DNA from: Lysobacteraceae bacterium
GTDB taxonomy: Bacteria; Pseudomonadota; Gammaproteobacteria; Xanthomonadales; Rhodanobacteraceae
Reading direction: 5' to 3'
Assembly (NCBI GenBank): GCA_004143945.1
Contig: SEHB01000002.1
Span: 434,001 to 498,000 of the forward strand
Length of the DNA: 64,000 nt
The notes beneath the pieces are model-generated. The model searched no databases, was not told the origin of the DNA, and saw nothing but the letters and a program-made list of their open reading frames with translations. The position numbers and the translations under genes are program-made. Positions within the stretch are counted from its first letter, which is position 1. Every line of letters begins with the position of its first letter. Of this stretch, positions 25,879-34,869 are shown piece after piece.

Positions 25879-26463
25879 ATGGCAGACGATGGCCTGATCC
25901 GTTGCAGCTGGGCCGGACCCGGCAGCAGCGATTCGATGCGCGAATACCACGATCGCGAATGGGGCGTGCCGCTGCACGGCGACGACGCACTGTTCGAGTT
26001 CCTCTGCCTCGAGGGTGCGCAGGCGGGCCTGTCGTGGCGCACCGTGCTCGACAAGCGCGCGCGCTATCGCGAGGTGTTCCACGGCTTCGACATCGCGCGC
26101 TGCGCGCGCCTGACCGATCGCCGTCTCGAACGACTGCTCGACGATCCCGGCCTGATCCGCAACCGGCTCAAGCTCGCGTCGGTGCGCGGCAACGCGCGCG
26201 CCGCACTCGCGGTGATCGAGGAAGCCGGCAGCCTCGATGCGTACCTGTGGTCCTTCGTGGACGGCGCGCCGGTGCGCAACCGCTGGCGCACCGCTGCCGA
26301 GGTGCCTGCGACCACGCCGACCTCCGATCGCATGAGCAAGGACCTGCGCCGGCGCGGATTCCGCTTCGTCGGCTCCACGATCTGCTACGCGTTCATGCAG
26401 GCGACCGGCATGGTCGACGACCATCTCGTCGGCTGCTACCGGCAGCGGCGGGCGGCGCGATGA
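25879..26463 (+). CDS. tag: DNA-3-methyladenine glycosylase I
   Basis: The 194-aa product excises 3-methyladenine from alkylated DNA. The zinc ligands of the Tag family are in place: Cys9 (RCSWAG), His24 (YHDREWGVP), His182 and Cys186 (DHLVGC). LEGAQAGLSWRTVL (about 44-57) carries the helix-hairpin-helix region's conserved Trp and Glu. Its TGA overlaps the ATG of the next gene (ATGA), so the two are translationally coupled. Confidence 0.96.
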   Translation: MADDGLIRCSWAGPGSSDSMREYHDREWGVPLHGDDALFEFLCLEGAQAGLSWRTVLDKRARYREVFHGFDIARCARLTDRRLERLLDDPGLIRNRLKLASVRGNARAALAVIEEAGSLDAYLWSFVDGAPVRNRWRTAAEVPATTPTSDRMSKDLRRRGFRFVGSTICYAFMQATGMVDDHLVGCYRQRRAAR

Positions 26464-27374
26464 TCGTCACCGATCCCGATGCCTTCCTCGCCGCGTGGTC
26501 GCCCGCGCGCTTCCCGCTGCGCGGGCCCGCGACCGCGCGCGGGGCTTTCCTCGTCACGCCCGCCAGCGACGTGCTCGCGCATGAATCGGCGAGCGACAAC
26601 CGCTACATGGACCTCGCCCGGGCGCCCGACGCGCAACGCGCGCTGGCCGAGCACGCGGGGTTGCAGCGTCGGCTCGCGGCCGACGTGCCGACGATCCAGT
26701 TCGCGGGCGATCCCGCGCATCCGGACGGCATGTTCCCGAACAACGTGTTCGCGACCACGCCCGGGCAACTCTTGATCGGCAGCATGCGCCATCGGGTGCG
26801 TCAGGCCGAAGCCGGGCGCGATGACATCCGTGGCTGGTTCCGCGGCGTGCTCGGCTATCGCGAAACCGACCTGTCGCGCCTGCCCTGCGTGGCCGAACTC
26901 ACTGGCGCGCTCTGCATCGACCGCGCACGCGGCATCGGCTACTGCGGCCTGTCCGAGCGCTGCGACCTCGCGGGTGCGTGCGCGATGCATGCGGCGTTCG
27001 GCCTGCGGCTGACGTTCGCGTTCGAGCTGGCCGAGGGCGAATACCACGCGAACGTCGTGCTCGCGATCCTCGCCGGGCGCGCCGCGCTGGTCGCGCCGGA
27101 CGGCTTCCGCGACGCACGTGCCGCAGAAGCGATCGCGAGCGTGTACGCCGGCCACGTGGTCGAACTCGATGCCGCGCAGAAGGCCGCGTTCGCGGCCAAT
27201 GCGATCGCGCTCGCGCCCGATCGCGCCTGGTTCAGCGCGACCGCGGCCGACGCGCTCGAACCCGCGCAGCGCGCCCACCTCCAACGCAGCGGCTTCGCGA
27301 TCGGCACGGCGGAACTCGGCGAGGTCGAGAAAGCCGGCGGCAGCCTGCGCTGCTGCGTCGCGGAGATCTATTGA
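26460..27374 (+). CDS. CtlX/arginine deiminase-related guanidino-group hydrolase
   Basis: The 304-aa product has the fold of the amidinotransferase/arginine deiminase superfamily: FPNNVFAT (about residues 85-92), the His in EYHANVV, and a C-terminal active-site cysteine in GGSLRCC (298/299). The nearest group is the CtlX (citrulline utilisation hydrolase) or DDAH-like hydrolases, acting on citrulline, arginine or methylarginines. The start overlaps tag by 4 bp. No amino-acid catabolic genes are adjacent, so the substrate remains open. Confidence 0.8.
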   Translation: MIVTDPDAFLAAWSPARFPLRGPATARGAFLVTPASDVLAHESASDNRYMDLARAPDAQRALAEHAGLQRRLAADVPTIQFAGDPAHPDGMFPNNVFATTPGQLLIGSMRHRVRQAEAGRDDIRGWFRGVLGYRETDLSRLPCVAELTGALCIDRARGIGYCGLSERCDLAGACAMHAAFGLRLTFAFELAEGEYHANVVLAILAGRAALVAPDGFRDARAAEAIASVYAGHVVELDAAQKAAFAANAIALAPDRAWFSATAADALEPAQRAHLQRSGFAIGTAELGEVEKAGGSLRCCVAEIY

Positions 27375-27501
27375 ACGCGGCTCCTGCAGCGGCCTGCCAC
27401 GCGCCGAGTTCAGCCGCAATTCAATGCGCGGTGCCGAGACTGCGAGGCCTGATCCGCCGCACGTGCGGCATGGCCGTGGCCGCCACGATGCGACGAGGCT
27501 G

Positions 27502-27741
27502 ATGCGACACACCCGACTCTCCTGGCTGGTTCCCCTGCTCGTCGCGGCATTCCTGACGGGAGGGTTCGCGCTCGCGCGCGAGATCAGCGCCCAGGACGCC
27601 GTGGCGCAGGCGCAGCGGGAGGTCGAGGGCAAGGTCCTGTCGGTGCAGACGCTCAACGTCGGCAAGCGCAGGATCTACCGGATCAAGGTACTCACGCACG
27701 ACGGGCGGGTGCGCGTGGTGCAGGTACCAGCCGAAAAATGA
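27502..27741 (+). CDS. PepSY-like small exported protein
   Basis: The 79-aa product has a signal peptide or N-terminal anchor (LSWLVPLLVAAFLTGGFALA). A single PepSY-like unit follows: ISAQDAVAQAQREVEGKVLS, then an IYRIKVLTHDGRVRVVQVPA strand pair. PepSY domains bind or inhibit peptidases or sense the periplasm. It stands 44 bp before the response-regulator gene, an arrangement known for PhoP-type systems, and is probably part of that operon. Confidence 0.8.
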   Translation: MRHTRLSWLVPLLVAAFLTGGFALAREISAQDAVAQAQREVEGKVLSVQTLNVGKRRIYRIKVLTHDGRVRVVQVPAEK

Positions 27742-27785
27742 CGCGGCAAGGCAGCCGCCCGTGACACGAATCGAGGAGACGTTCC

Positions 27786-28499
27786 ATGCGCGTATTGCTG
27801 GTGGAAGACGAAGCCCCCCTGCGCGAAACGCTCGCAGCGCGCCTCAAGCGCGACGGCTTCGCGGTCGACGCGGCCGGTGACGGCGAGGAAGGCCTGTATC
27901 TCGGCCGCGAGGTGCCGTTCGACGTCGCGATCATCGACCTCGGCCTGCCGAAGATGTCGGGCATGGACCTGGTCAAGCACCTGCGCGAGGGTGGCCAGCG
28001 CTACCCGATCCTGATCCTGACCGCGCGTTCCTCGTGGCAGGACAAGGTGCAGGGGCTCAAGAACGGCGCCGACGACTACCTGGTCAAGCCGTTCCATGTC
28101 GAGGAACTGCTCGCGCGCCTCAACGCGCTGGTGCGCCGCGCGAGTGGCTGGTCGCGGCCGACGCTCGAGTGCGGGCCGGTCGTGCTCGACACCACGGCGC
28201 AGACGGTCGCGGTCAACGGCAGCACGGTGGACCTCACGAGCTACGAGTACAAGGTGCTCGAGTACCTGATGCTGCACGCGGGCGAGCTGGTGTCCAAGGC
28301 CGACCTCACCGAGCACATCTACCAGCAGGACTTCGATCGCGACTCCAACGTGCTCGAAGTGTTCATCGGTCGCCTGCGCCGCAAGCTCGACCCCGACAAC
28401 ACGATCAAGCCGATCGAGACCGTACGCGGACGCGGCTACCGCTTCGCGCTCGAGCGGACGGAGGCGCCGGCCGACGAGGCGCGGGCCGACAACGGCTGA
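27786..28499 (+). CDS. OmpR/PhoP-type DNA-binding response regulator
   Basis: The 237-aa product has a receiver domain with acidic pair E7/D8, phospho-acceptor Asp51 (IIDLGLP), Thr79 and Lys101 (KPF). A C-terminal winged-helix OmpR domain follows from about residue 125 (LTSYEYKVLEYLMLHAGELV, VRGRGYRF). GAGGAG-like sequence precedes the ATG. It is followed after 11 bp by its sensor kinase. Overall it is closest in layout to PhoP. The regulon cannot be deduced here. Confidence 0.95.
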   Translation: MRVLLVEDEAPLRETLAARLKRDGFAVDAAGDGEEGLYLGREVPFDVAIIDLGLPKMSGMDLVKHLREGGQRYPILILTARSSWQDKVQGLKNGADDYLVKPFHVEELLARLNALVRRASGWSRPTLECGPVVLDTTAQTVAVNGSTVDLTSYEYKVLEYLMLHAGELVSKADLTEHIYQQDFDRDSNVLEVFIGRLRRKLDPDNTIKPIETVRGRGYRFALERTEAPADEARADNG

Positions 28500-28510
28500 G
28501 CCGCGCGCGC

Positions 28511-29896
28511 GTGGCGCGTCCGCTTTCGCTGCAGGCCCGTTCGCTCGCCGCCGCCGGCCTCGTGCTGGCCGGATTTCTCGGGCTCGCGTTCTTCGCACTC
28601 GACCGCGCGTTCTACGACGCGGGCGAAAGCGCGGTGCGCGAGCGGCTGCAGAGCTACCTGTACGCCTACCTCGCCGGCTCCGACACCAATCGCGCGGGCG
28701 CGCTGATACCGCCCGAGGTCGGCCCCGACCCGCGCTTCGACCAACCATCGCCGGGCGGCCTGTACGCGGTGATCGTCGGCGACAAGGTGCTCGGCGCGAA
28801 GGACGGGCAATGGCGCTCGCCGTCTGCGCTCGGGCGTGAACTCGGGTTCGCGACCGCGCTGCCGCGCGGGCAGCCGCGCTTCAGCGGACCGATCAACACC
28901 CAGGTCGGCGCGCTGTTCGTGCTGTCGCAGGGCGTGGACTGGAACAGCGGCGCGAAGAACGAGCTGCACCTCACGTTCCATGTCGCCGAGGACAGCCGTG
29001 CCCTGCGCACGCAGGTCGACGTCTACCGCCGCACGCTCGCGAGTTGGCTCGGCGGACTCGGCGTCGTGCTGTTGTTGCTGCTGCTCGCGGTGCTGCGCTG
29101 GAGCCTCGCTCCGTTGCGCAAGGTCGCGGCCGACCTCGCGCGCGTCGAGCGCGGCAGCCAGGACAAGCTCGACAGCGACTATCCATCCGAGCTGGTCGGC
29201 CTCACCGCGAGCCTCAACAAGTTCGTAGAAGCCGAGCGCGACCACGTCAAGCGCTACCGCAACACGCTCGCCGACCTCGCGCACAGCCTGAAGACGCCGC
29301 TCGCGGTCATGCGCGGACAACTCGAGAGCGACGAGGGCGGCGAGAAACTGCGCTGGACCGTGCTCGAGCAGGTCGGACGCATGGACGAGATCGTCGCCTA
29401 CCAGCTCTCGCGCGCAGCCACCTCCGGCCACCAGACCTTCGCCGCGCCGTTGCCGCTGGAGCCCTATGCCGAGGAGATCGTGCGCAGCCTGGAGAAGGTC
29501 TACGCGGGACGGGCGGTGCTGTGCGAATTCGACATCGACGCGGGCGCGCGCTTCCATGGCGACCAGGGCGACCTCATGGAACTGCTCGGCAACCTGCTCG
29601 AGAACGCGTTCAAGTGGGCGCGCCGGCGCGTGCTGCTGAGTGCCCGCCCGATCAAGACCGGCAGCACCCGCAACGGCCTCGAGATCGCGTTCGAGGACGA
29701 CGGCCCCGGCATTCCCGACGAGGACGTCGAGCGTCTGCTGCAGCGCGGGGTGCGCGGCGACGAACGCGTGCAGGGCCACGGCATCGGCCTCTCGATCGTG
29801 CAGGACATCATCAAGGCCTATCGCGGCGAACTCGGCGTCGACAATTCGCCGACGCTCGGTGGTGCGCGCTTCGTGGTCAGGCTCGGCGTGCGCTGA
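28511..29896 (+). CDS. PhoQ-like sensor histidine kinase
   Basis: The 461-aa product starts at GTG 28511. Two membrane helices (about residues 11-31 and 177-197) enclose a 145-residue periplasmic sensor region. A HAMP-like linker is followed by the H-box LADLAHSLKTPLAV with His258, the N-box NLLENAFKWA, and G boxes DDGPGIP and GHGIGLSI. It should phosphorylate the adjacent regulator. The upstream frame is open but overlaps the regulator gene, so the GTG just after its stop is preferred. Confidence 0.92.
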   Translation: MARPLSLQARSLAAAGLVLAGFLGLAFFALDRAFYDAGESAVRERLQSYLYAYLAGSDTNRAGALIPPEVGPDPRFDQPSPGGLYAVIVGDKVLGAKDGQWRSPSALGRELGFATALPRGQPRFSGPINTQVGALFVLSQGVDWNSGAKNELHLTFHVAEDSRALRTQVDVYRRTLASWLGGLGVVLLLLLLAVLRWSLAPLRKVAADLARVERGSQDKLDSDYPSELVGLTASLNKFVEAERDHVKRYRNTLADLAHSLKTPLAVMRGQLESDEGGEKLRWTVLEQVGRMDEIVAYQLSRAATSGHQTFAAPLPLEPYAEEIVRSLEKVYAGRAVLCEFDIDAGARFHGDQGDLMELLGNLLENAFKWARRRVLLSARPIKTGSTRNGLEIAFEDDGPGIPDEDVERLLQRGVRGDERVQGHGIGLSIVQDIIKAYRGELGVDNSPTLGGARFVVRLGVR

Positions 29897-29916
29897 GCGT
29901 CCGACACCACATCGGT

Positions 29917-29922
29917 TAGGAT
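29917..29922 (+). promoter_or_regulatory. candidate -10 box of the methyltransferase gene
   Basis: TAGGAT lies 29 bp before the ATG at 29952. No -35 is evident. Confidence 0.35.
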
Positions 29923-29951
29923 GCGCGCTCCCCTGGGGCGGAAGCCGATCC

Positions 29952-30785
29952 ATGCACGATGAGCAGGCACTGCGCGCGCGCGCGAACGAACTCGCGTCGG
30001 TCCACTGGCACCATTCGATCCGGCTGTTCCCCGATCTGCTGATCGAAGGCAGCAAGTCCGAAAGCCTGCTGCAGGCCGAACATGCGGCGATCCTCGGCCC
30101 GCTCGACCTCGCGGGTCGCGAGGTGCTCGACATCGGCAGCTGGAACGGCTACTTCGCGTTCGAAGCCAAGCGCGCGGGCGCAGCGCGCGTGATCGCATCC
30201 GACAGCCTGTGCTGGCACATTCCGGCATTCCGCGGTCGCGAGACCTTCGACCTCGGGCGCGAGTGCCTGGGCCTCGACATCGAAGCCAAGGTGATCGATC
30301 CGACGCAATTGCCGGGAGACCTTGCGCCGGTCGACATCGTGCTGTTCCTCGGCGTGTTCTACCACATGCATGATCCGATCGCGGTGCTGAAGGCAGCGGC
30401 CGCACTCGCGCGCGAGGGACTCGTGATCGAAACCCACCAGGACCTGCTCGACCTGCCGCGACCGGGCATGGCGTTCTACCCGCGCGCGACCTTGAATGGC
30501 GATGAATCGAACTGGTGGGGCCCGAACCCGGAATGCATGTTCGAACTGCTCGAGAGCATCGGCTGGCCGCAGGTGTATTACCAGCCGCATCCGGTCGTCG
30601 GAGCGACGCGTGGCATCTACCACGCGTTCCGAACCGCCGAGGCCGCCCAGCGAGCGTTCCGCGGCGGCCATGCAGTGCTCGACCTGCGCACGCCCGCGGG
30701 GCAGGCCGCGGCGTTCGCGCGTAGCGCATCCTCGCCGGAGTCAACGCCCGCGCGCGTCGGCTTGCTGCGTCGCTGGTTCGGCTGA
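29952..30785 (+). CDS. CmoB-like (DUF1698) SAM-dependent methyltransferase
   Basis: The 277-aa product has the SAM-binding motif VLDIGSWNGYFAFEA (about residues 58-72) and the HWHHSIRLFP, GVFYHMHDPIAVL and GPNPECMFELLESIGW blocks seen in CmoB/DUF1698 proteins. True CmoB makes carboxymethoxyuridine in tRNA; stand-alone relatives near glycan loci more often methylate sugars or lipids. Here it lies at the edge of the glycosyltransferase cluster, so a glycan role is plausible but unproven. Confidence 0.8.
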   Translation: MHDEQALRARANELASVHWHHSIRLFPDLLIEGSKSESLLQAEHAAILGPLDLAGREVLDIGSWNGYFAFEAKRAGAARVIASDSLCWHIPAFRGRETFDLGRECLGLDIEAKVIDPTQLPGDLAPVDIVLFLGVFYHMHDPIAVLKAAAALAREGLVIETHQDLLDLPRPGMAFYPRATLNGDESNWWGPNPECMFELLESIGWPQVYYQPHPVVGATRGIYHAFRTAEAAQRAFRGGHAVLDLRTPAGQAAAFARSASSPESTPARVGLLRRWFG

Positions 30786-31035
30786 GGGCGATGCCGGAGC
30801 GGGGCGCGCGCCCGTCACGCGCGGGCAACAGTCGAAGCAGGCGGTGCTTGAGCGCTGCGCACAAGCCGCGTTCGATCAGGCGCGCCGAAGAACGCGTAGA
30901 AGTACATCTCGTATTTTGAGCATCCATCCGACGCCGGCTCGCATGCCACAACACGACGGCGAGCGCGGCGATGCCGCGTAGCACCTGGATCCATGGCAAC
31001 TCGGCCTGCGCCGGATTGACCGCAACCGCTGCCAC
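30786..31035 (-). pseudogene. truncated acyltransferase-3 (OafA-like) gene remnant
   Basis: Reading leftwards from a GTG at 31035, five bases after the stop of the upstream glycosyltransferase, the peptide contains LPWIQVLRGIAALAVVLWHA. This is the first membrane helix of acyltransferase-3 proteins (consensus LRGIAALxVVxxH). After that the sequence loses all acyltransferase character and no more of the roughly 350-residue domain is found. The original gene would have been the last of the glycan operon and would have O-acetylated sugars. Only the 5' end survives; the rest of the stretch holds nothing recognisable. Confidence 0.55.
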
Positions 31036-31040
31036 GCGAT

Positions 31041-32279
31041 TCAGCGCCGCGGCGCCGGCTGCAGGCGCAGCACCGCATCGGCGAGCGGCGCCAGCGCGCG
31101 CGCCCATGTCACCTCGATGCGGATACGTGCGTGGTCCGCGGGCGGGACCCGTTCGGGGCCGTCGAGGGATTCGCGCAGGCGCAGGCGGAAGCTGTCCGCG
31201 GTGTCGGCGAGCGTCAGCGTCGGCCAGCGCGAGGCGTCGCCGTATCCGCGCAGCGCATGCGGCGTCGCGAGCACCGGGCGGCCGCTGTAGATCGCCTCGG
31301 CGGTCTTGAGGTTGGAGCCGCCGCCCGTCGTGATCGGCAGCAGGATCGTCGCGGCTCCACCGAGCAGCGCGACGAGGTCGTCGCGCTCGACTTCGCCGAG
31401 CACCGCGAGCCGGGGTTCGTTGATGCCGCTCCAGGCCGCGTACACCGGATGCTGTCGAAGCATGTGCCCGACGCCCCCTGCGACGACGATCTTCTCGTCC
31501 GGACGCAGGAACGCGAGCGAGGGCGCGAGCATGTTCCAGAAGCCGTCGACGTTGGGCGGATGCGCGCTGCCGACGAACAACGCGTAGCGCTCGAGCCCGA
31601 GGCGCTGCCGCATGGCAGCGATGCGCGCGGGATCGGGCGCGAACGGCGCGATTGCATTGCGCGCGGTGACCCACTCGCTGGCGTGTACCGGCTCGCCGGC
31701 CATTGCGCGCAGCTCGGCCAGTTCCTCGTCGGTGCACGCGATCACGAGATCGGCCGCGCGGACGAGTTCGCGCTCGAGCGCTTCGACCGCAGCCACCTCC
31801 CGCAGGTACGCGGTGTCGGCCGCGTGAGCGGCGGGCATCTCGTCGCGCTTGAGCTTCCATTCGATGTTCTGCGAGGAATACACGAGGCGTGGCCGACGCG
31901 CCGCATCGAGTCGGCGCTCGTCGAACCAGCGACGCACGGCCGGGTACAGCCAGGGCTGCTCGAGCTGCACGAGGTCCGGGCGCAACCGCTCGACCAGGTC
32001 GCGGAATGCGGCGAAGGCGCGTGCATCGCCGGCGAGCACGCGGCCGCGTTGGAGGTCGGTCATGCGCGGGAATGCGGGATCGAAGCCCGGGTGATCCGGC
32101 GACAGCACGATGTCATGGCGTTCGTGCTCGTCGGGCCGGTAGTCGTTGCCGTGCAGCACCGCGACCGTCTCGACCTCGAGTCCGAGCTCGCGGTAGCGCT
32201 CGCGGATCGCCGCGCAGCGCAACTGCCCGCCGTGACGTGGCGACTTCAGCGGATACGTCACGAGCTGCAGGACGCGCAT
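31041..32279 (-). CDS. GT4-like glycosyltransferase
   Basis: The 412-aa product has a GT-B fold: an N-terminal half starting MRVLQLVTYPLKSPRHGGQL and a C-terminal nucleotide-sugar half with LFVGSAHPPNVDGFWNM and the ITTGGGSNLKTAEAIYSGRPVL loop (E-x7-E-like region). Typical substrates are NDP-sugars added to a lipid-linked glycan on the cytoplasmic face. Its ATG overlaps the stop of the preceding gene (TGATG), so it is the coupled sixth gene of the minus-strand glycan operon. Acceptor and sugar unknown. Confidence 0.85.
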   Translation of the reverse strand: MRVLQLVTYPLKSPRHGGQLRCAAIRERYRELGLEVETVAVLHGNDYRPDEHERHDIVLSPDHPGFDPAFPRMTDLQRGRVLAGDARAFAAFRDLVERLRPDLVQLEQPWLYPAVRRWFDERRLDAARRPRLVYSSQNIEWKLKRDEMPAAHAADTAYLREVAAVEALERELVRAADLVIACTDEELAELRAMAGEPVHASEWVTARNAIAPFAPDPARIAAMRQRLGLERYALFVGSAHPPNVDGFWNMLAPSLAFLRPDEKIVVAGGVGHMLRQHPVYAAWSGINEPRLAVLGEVERDDLVALLGGAATILLPITTGGGSNLKTAEAIYSGRPVLATPHALRGYGDASRWPTLTLADTADSFRLRLRESLDGPERVPPADHARIRIEVTWARALAPLADAVLRLQPAPRR

Positions 32280-33664
32280 CAGCGCAGCTCCTTCGCCGCC
32301 GCCAGCAGTTCCCGGGCGAAGTCCCGCCAGTGGCGCGGCTGGTAGCTCGCGCGGATGCGTGATTCGGCCTCGGCGCGCGCGTCGCGATCATCCAGCCAGT
32401 GGCTGATTTCGGAGAGCCAGCGCGGATAGTCGAACGGGTGGATCGACGGACACAGGCCTTGCGTCGCCTCGCGCAGCGCCGGCGCGTCTGAAGTGATCGC
32501 GAGCTTGCCGTAGGCGAGGCTCTCGGTCGCGGCAAGGCCCCAGCCTTCGTACACCGACGGGAACACCGTGAACGCGCAGCCGCGATAGAGGTGCGCGAGC
32601 AGCGCATCGGAGACATGGTGCAGCAGCACGATGCGCCCCGCGCCCCAGACCTCGCTCGCCTGCATCTCGGCCCACAGGTCGTTCACGCCCCAGCCGAACA
32701 TGCCGACGATCACGAGCAGTGGGCAGGCTTCGCCGCGCGTGCGATGCAGCTCCTTCCAGACCTGCAGCAGCATGCGGTGGTTCTTGCGTGTCTCGAACGT
32801 GCTGACGTACAGCACGTAATCGCCGCGCAGCCGCTCGAGCACGGCGCGCTCGTCGGGTTCGAGCGCGTCGGCGTCGGCGTGGCCATGTGTTTCCGGCGTC
32901 GCCAGGTGCACGGTGCGGATCGGTGGGACCTGCTGCACGCCGACACGCTGGTAGAACGCGCGCAGGTCGGCGCTCGTGGTGTCCGAGATCGCGAACACGA
33001 GGTCGGCGGTATGCGCGATGCAGGTGAAGTGCTCGGCGAAGGGTTGCTTCGCGCTTCCGGCGTACTCCGGGAAGTCGATCGGAATCGTGTCGTAACAGGC
33101 CTCGATCACGCGCACGCGCGTGCGCTTCGCGAGCCGGTACGCATGGATCGCGCCGTGATGCCACTGCAGGCCGATCGAGAAGAACAGGTCGCCCGCTGCG
33201 GGCTGCACGGCCGGCGATCGCTGCGTCGCCACCGGCGCGGGCGTCGGCGGCGCCGGCCGCGCGCGCCGCGTCGCGCGGTGGCGCAACCATGCGGCATGGT
33301 GCTCGGCGAGCACCCGCCCGAGGTCGCGCAGCAATGGATAGGCCGCGGCGGGCACCAGCCTCGGCCCGCGCGCGGCGAGCCAGTCGAACGTGCGCTGCAC
33401 GCGGCTGCGCGGTGCGTCAGGCGCGGGCGCCGCGGCGCTCACCGTCGCGACCGGGCCGGAGCGGCACCACGCATCGGCGAGCACCTCGCGCGCGCGCGAT
33501 TCGCTCAGCACGCGGTACTCGCCGTCGGCATCGATCTCGCAGAACGCGACGCCGGGTTCGTGCGCGAGGCAGTGCGCGGCGAACTCGCGCTCGACGCGCA
33601 CGATGCCGACCGGCGGACGTCGCCAGCGGATGCTCGTGGTGAGGTCGATCCAGATCCGCGCCAT
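32279..33664 (-). CDS. GT4 family glycosyltransferase
   Basis: The 461-aa product begins MARIWIDLTTSIRWRRPPVG, a start often seen in polysaccharide-cluster GT4 enzymes. It has an extra variable region (about residues 85-145, Pro/Ala/Arg-rich). The C-terminal donor domain has YVSTFETRKNHRMLLQVW and FPSVYEGWGLAATESLAYGK, the E-x7-E donor motif. The start lies 2 bp after the stop of the upstream glycosyltransferase. It is a likely chain-building enzyme of the locus; linkage unknown. Confidence 0.88.
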   Translation of the reverse strand: MARIWIDLTTSIRWRRPPVGIVRVEREFAAHCLAHEPGVAFCEIDADGEYRVLSESRAREVLADAWCRSGPVATVSAAAPAPDAPRSRVQRTFDWLAARGPRLVPAAAYPLLRDLGRVLAEHHAAWLRHRATRRARPAPPTPAPVATQRSPAVQPAAGDLFFSIGLQWHHGAIHAYRLAKRTRVRVIEACYDTIPIDFPEYAGSAKQPFAEHFTCIAHTADLVFAISDTTSADLRAFYQRVGVQQVPPIRTVHLATPETHGHADADALEPDERAVLERLRGDYVLYVSTFETRKNHRMLLQVWKELHRTRGEACPLLVIVGMFGWGVNDLWAEMQASEVWGAGRIVLLHHVSDALLAHLYRGCAFTVFPSVYEGWGLAATESLAYGKLAITSDAPALREATQGLCPSIHPFDYPRWLSEISHWLDDRDARAEAESRIRASYQPRHWRDFARELLAAAKELR

Positions 33665-33666
33665 CG

Positions 33667-34869
33667 TCAGGTCCCGGATCCTTCGCCGGCCGCGACGCGC
33701 GCGACGTATGCCACCAGGCGCTGCCGGATGCGCTCCTCGCGGTAGCGGGCGAGAACGTAGTCGCGACCCGCGTCGCCGAGCCGTGCGCGCTCGCCGTCGT
33801 CGAGCCTGCACAGCTGCTCCATGCGCGCGACCATCTCCTCGATCGTCGCGTAGTGGTAGCCCGCGCCCGATTGCGCGACGTGGTCGCGCATCACCTCGCA
33901 GCGTCCGTTGACGAGCACCGGCGTGCGCTGCGCCATCGCCTCGAGTGTCACGATGCTGAAGCTCTCGTACTGCGAGGGCAGCACGAATGCGCGTGCTCCT
34001 GCCATCAGCGCGCGCTTGCGCGCCTCGTCCACGAAGCCGAGGTATTCGATGCCGGGCGCATCGGGCAAGCCCATGTTGTCGACGCCGGTCAGCACCAGCG
34101 AGGCGCGTTCGCGCTCCGGCAGTTGCCGGTACGCGCGCAACAGCTCGTCGCAGCCCTTGCCCGCCTCGATGCGGCCGCAGTAGAGTAGGTAGGGCCGCTC
34201 GCGTACCTCCGGCTGCACGCTCTCGGTCTGCTCGACCGCCATGCCGAGCACTTCGCCTTCGTCGAAGCCCCACAGTCGCTTCGCGGTACGGCGCTCGGCC
34301 TCGGTCAGCCAGATCCGGTTCGCGTGCGCGGCGTAGCGCTGCGCGTACGCGGGCAGGTATGCAGGCGGCTCATCGTGCAGCGTCGGCACCAGCACGCTCT
34401 TGTGCGGCGGGACATGCCGGATGCCGAGATAGGTGGTCGGATACAGGTACGTGCAGAAGACCACCGCCGCGTACTCGTGCTGGTGCTCGTGCAGCCAGTG
34501 TTCGAGGGTCGGGCAGTACGGACCCTGGAACCGGATGTATTCGTCCTGTTGCGCTTCGCGCCACGGGCCCTGGTGCGAACCCGCGGCTCGCAGGTGCGGC
34601 TGCAGCCCGAGCATCATGCGCGTGTGCAGGCAGTACCAGTACGGGCCGCGCTCGAACGCGACCTTGAAGCGCCGCACCGCGATGCCCTCGCGCAACTGCA
34701 CGCCGGGGTCGAGCGCATTCGCCCACGACACGTAGTCGAGTGCGGTGGAACTCAGGATTTCGACCTCGAAATGGTCGGACAGCAGTCGCGCGTACTGCCA
34801 GGCCAGCGCCTCCGAGCCGCCGACCACGGACTCGTGGCAGCGCTGCACGACGACCGCGATGCGCTTCAT
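33667..34869 (-). CDS. GT4 family glycosyltransferase
   Basis: The 400-aa product starts MKRIAVVVQRCHESVVGGSE and has a GT-B C-terminal domain with YCGRIEAGKGCDELLRAYRQ and FVLPSQYESFSIVTLEAMAQ (E-x7-E). The N-terminal half contains VVGGSEALAWQYARLL, typical of GT4 acceptor domains. Its ATG overlaps the stop of the short glycosyltransferase fragment gene by 4 bp (ATGA). Donor and acceptor are not deducible. Confidence 0.88.
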   Translation of the reverse strand: MKRIAVVVQRCHESVVGGSEALAWQYARLLSDHFEVEILSSTALDYVSWANALDPGVQLREGIAVRRFKVAFERGPYWYCLHTRMMLGLQPHLRAAGSHQGPWREAQQDEYIRFQGPYCPTLEHWLHEHQHEYAAVVFCTYLYPTTYLGIRHVPPHKSVLVPTLHDEPPAYLPAYAQRYAAHANRIWLTEAERRTAKRLWGFDEGEVLGMAVEQTESVQPEVRERPYLLYCGRIEAGKGCDELLRAYRQLPERERASLVLTGVDNMGLPDAPGIEYLGFVDEARKRALMAGARAFVLPSQYESFSIVTLEAMAQRTPVLVNGRCEVMRDHVAQSGAGYHYATIEEMVARMEQLCRLDDGERARLGDAGRDYVLARYREERIRQRLVAYVARVAAGEGSGT

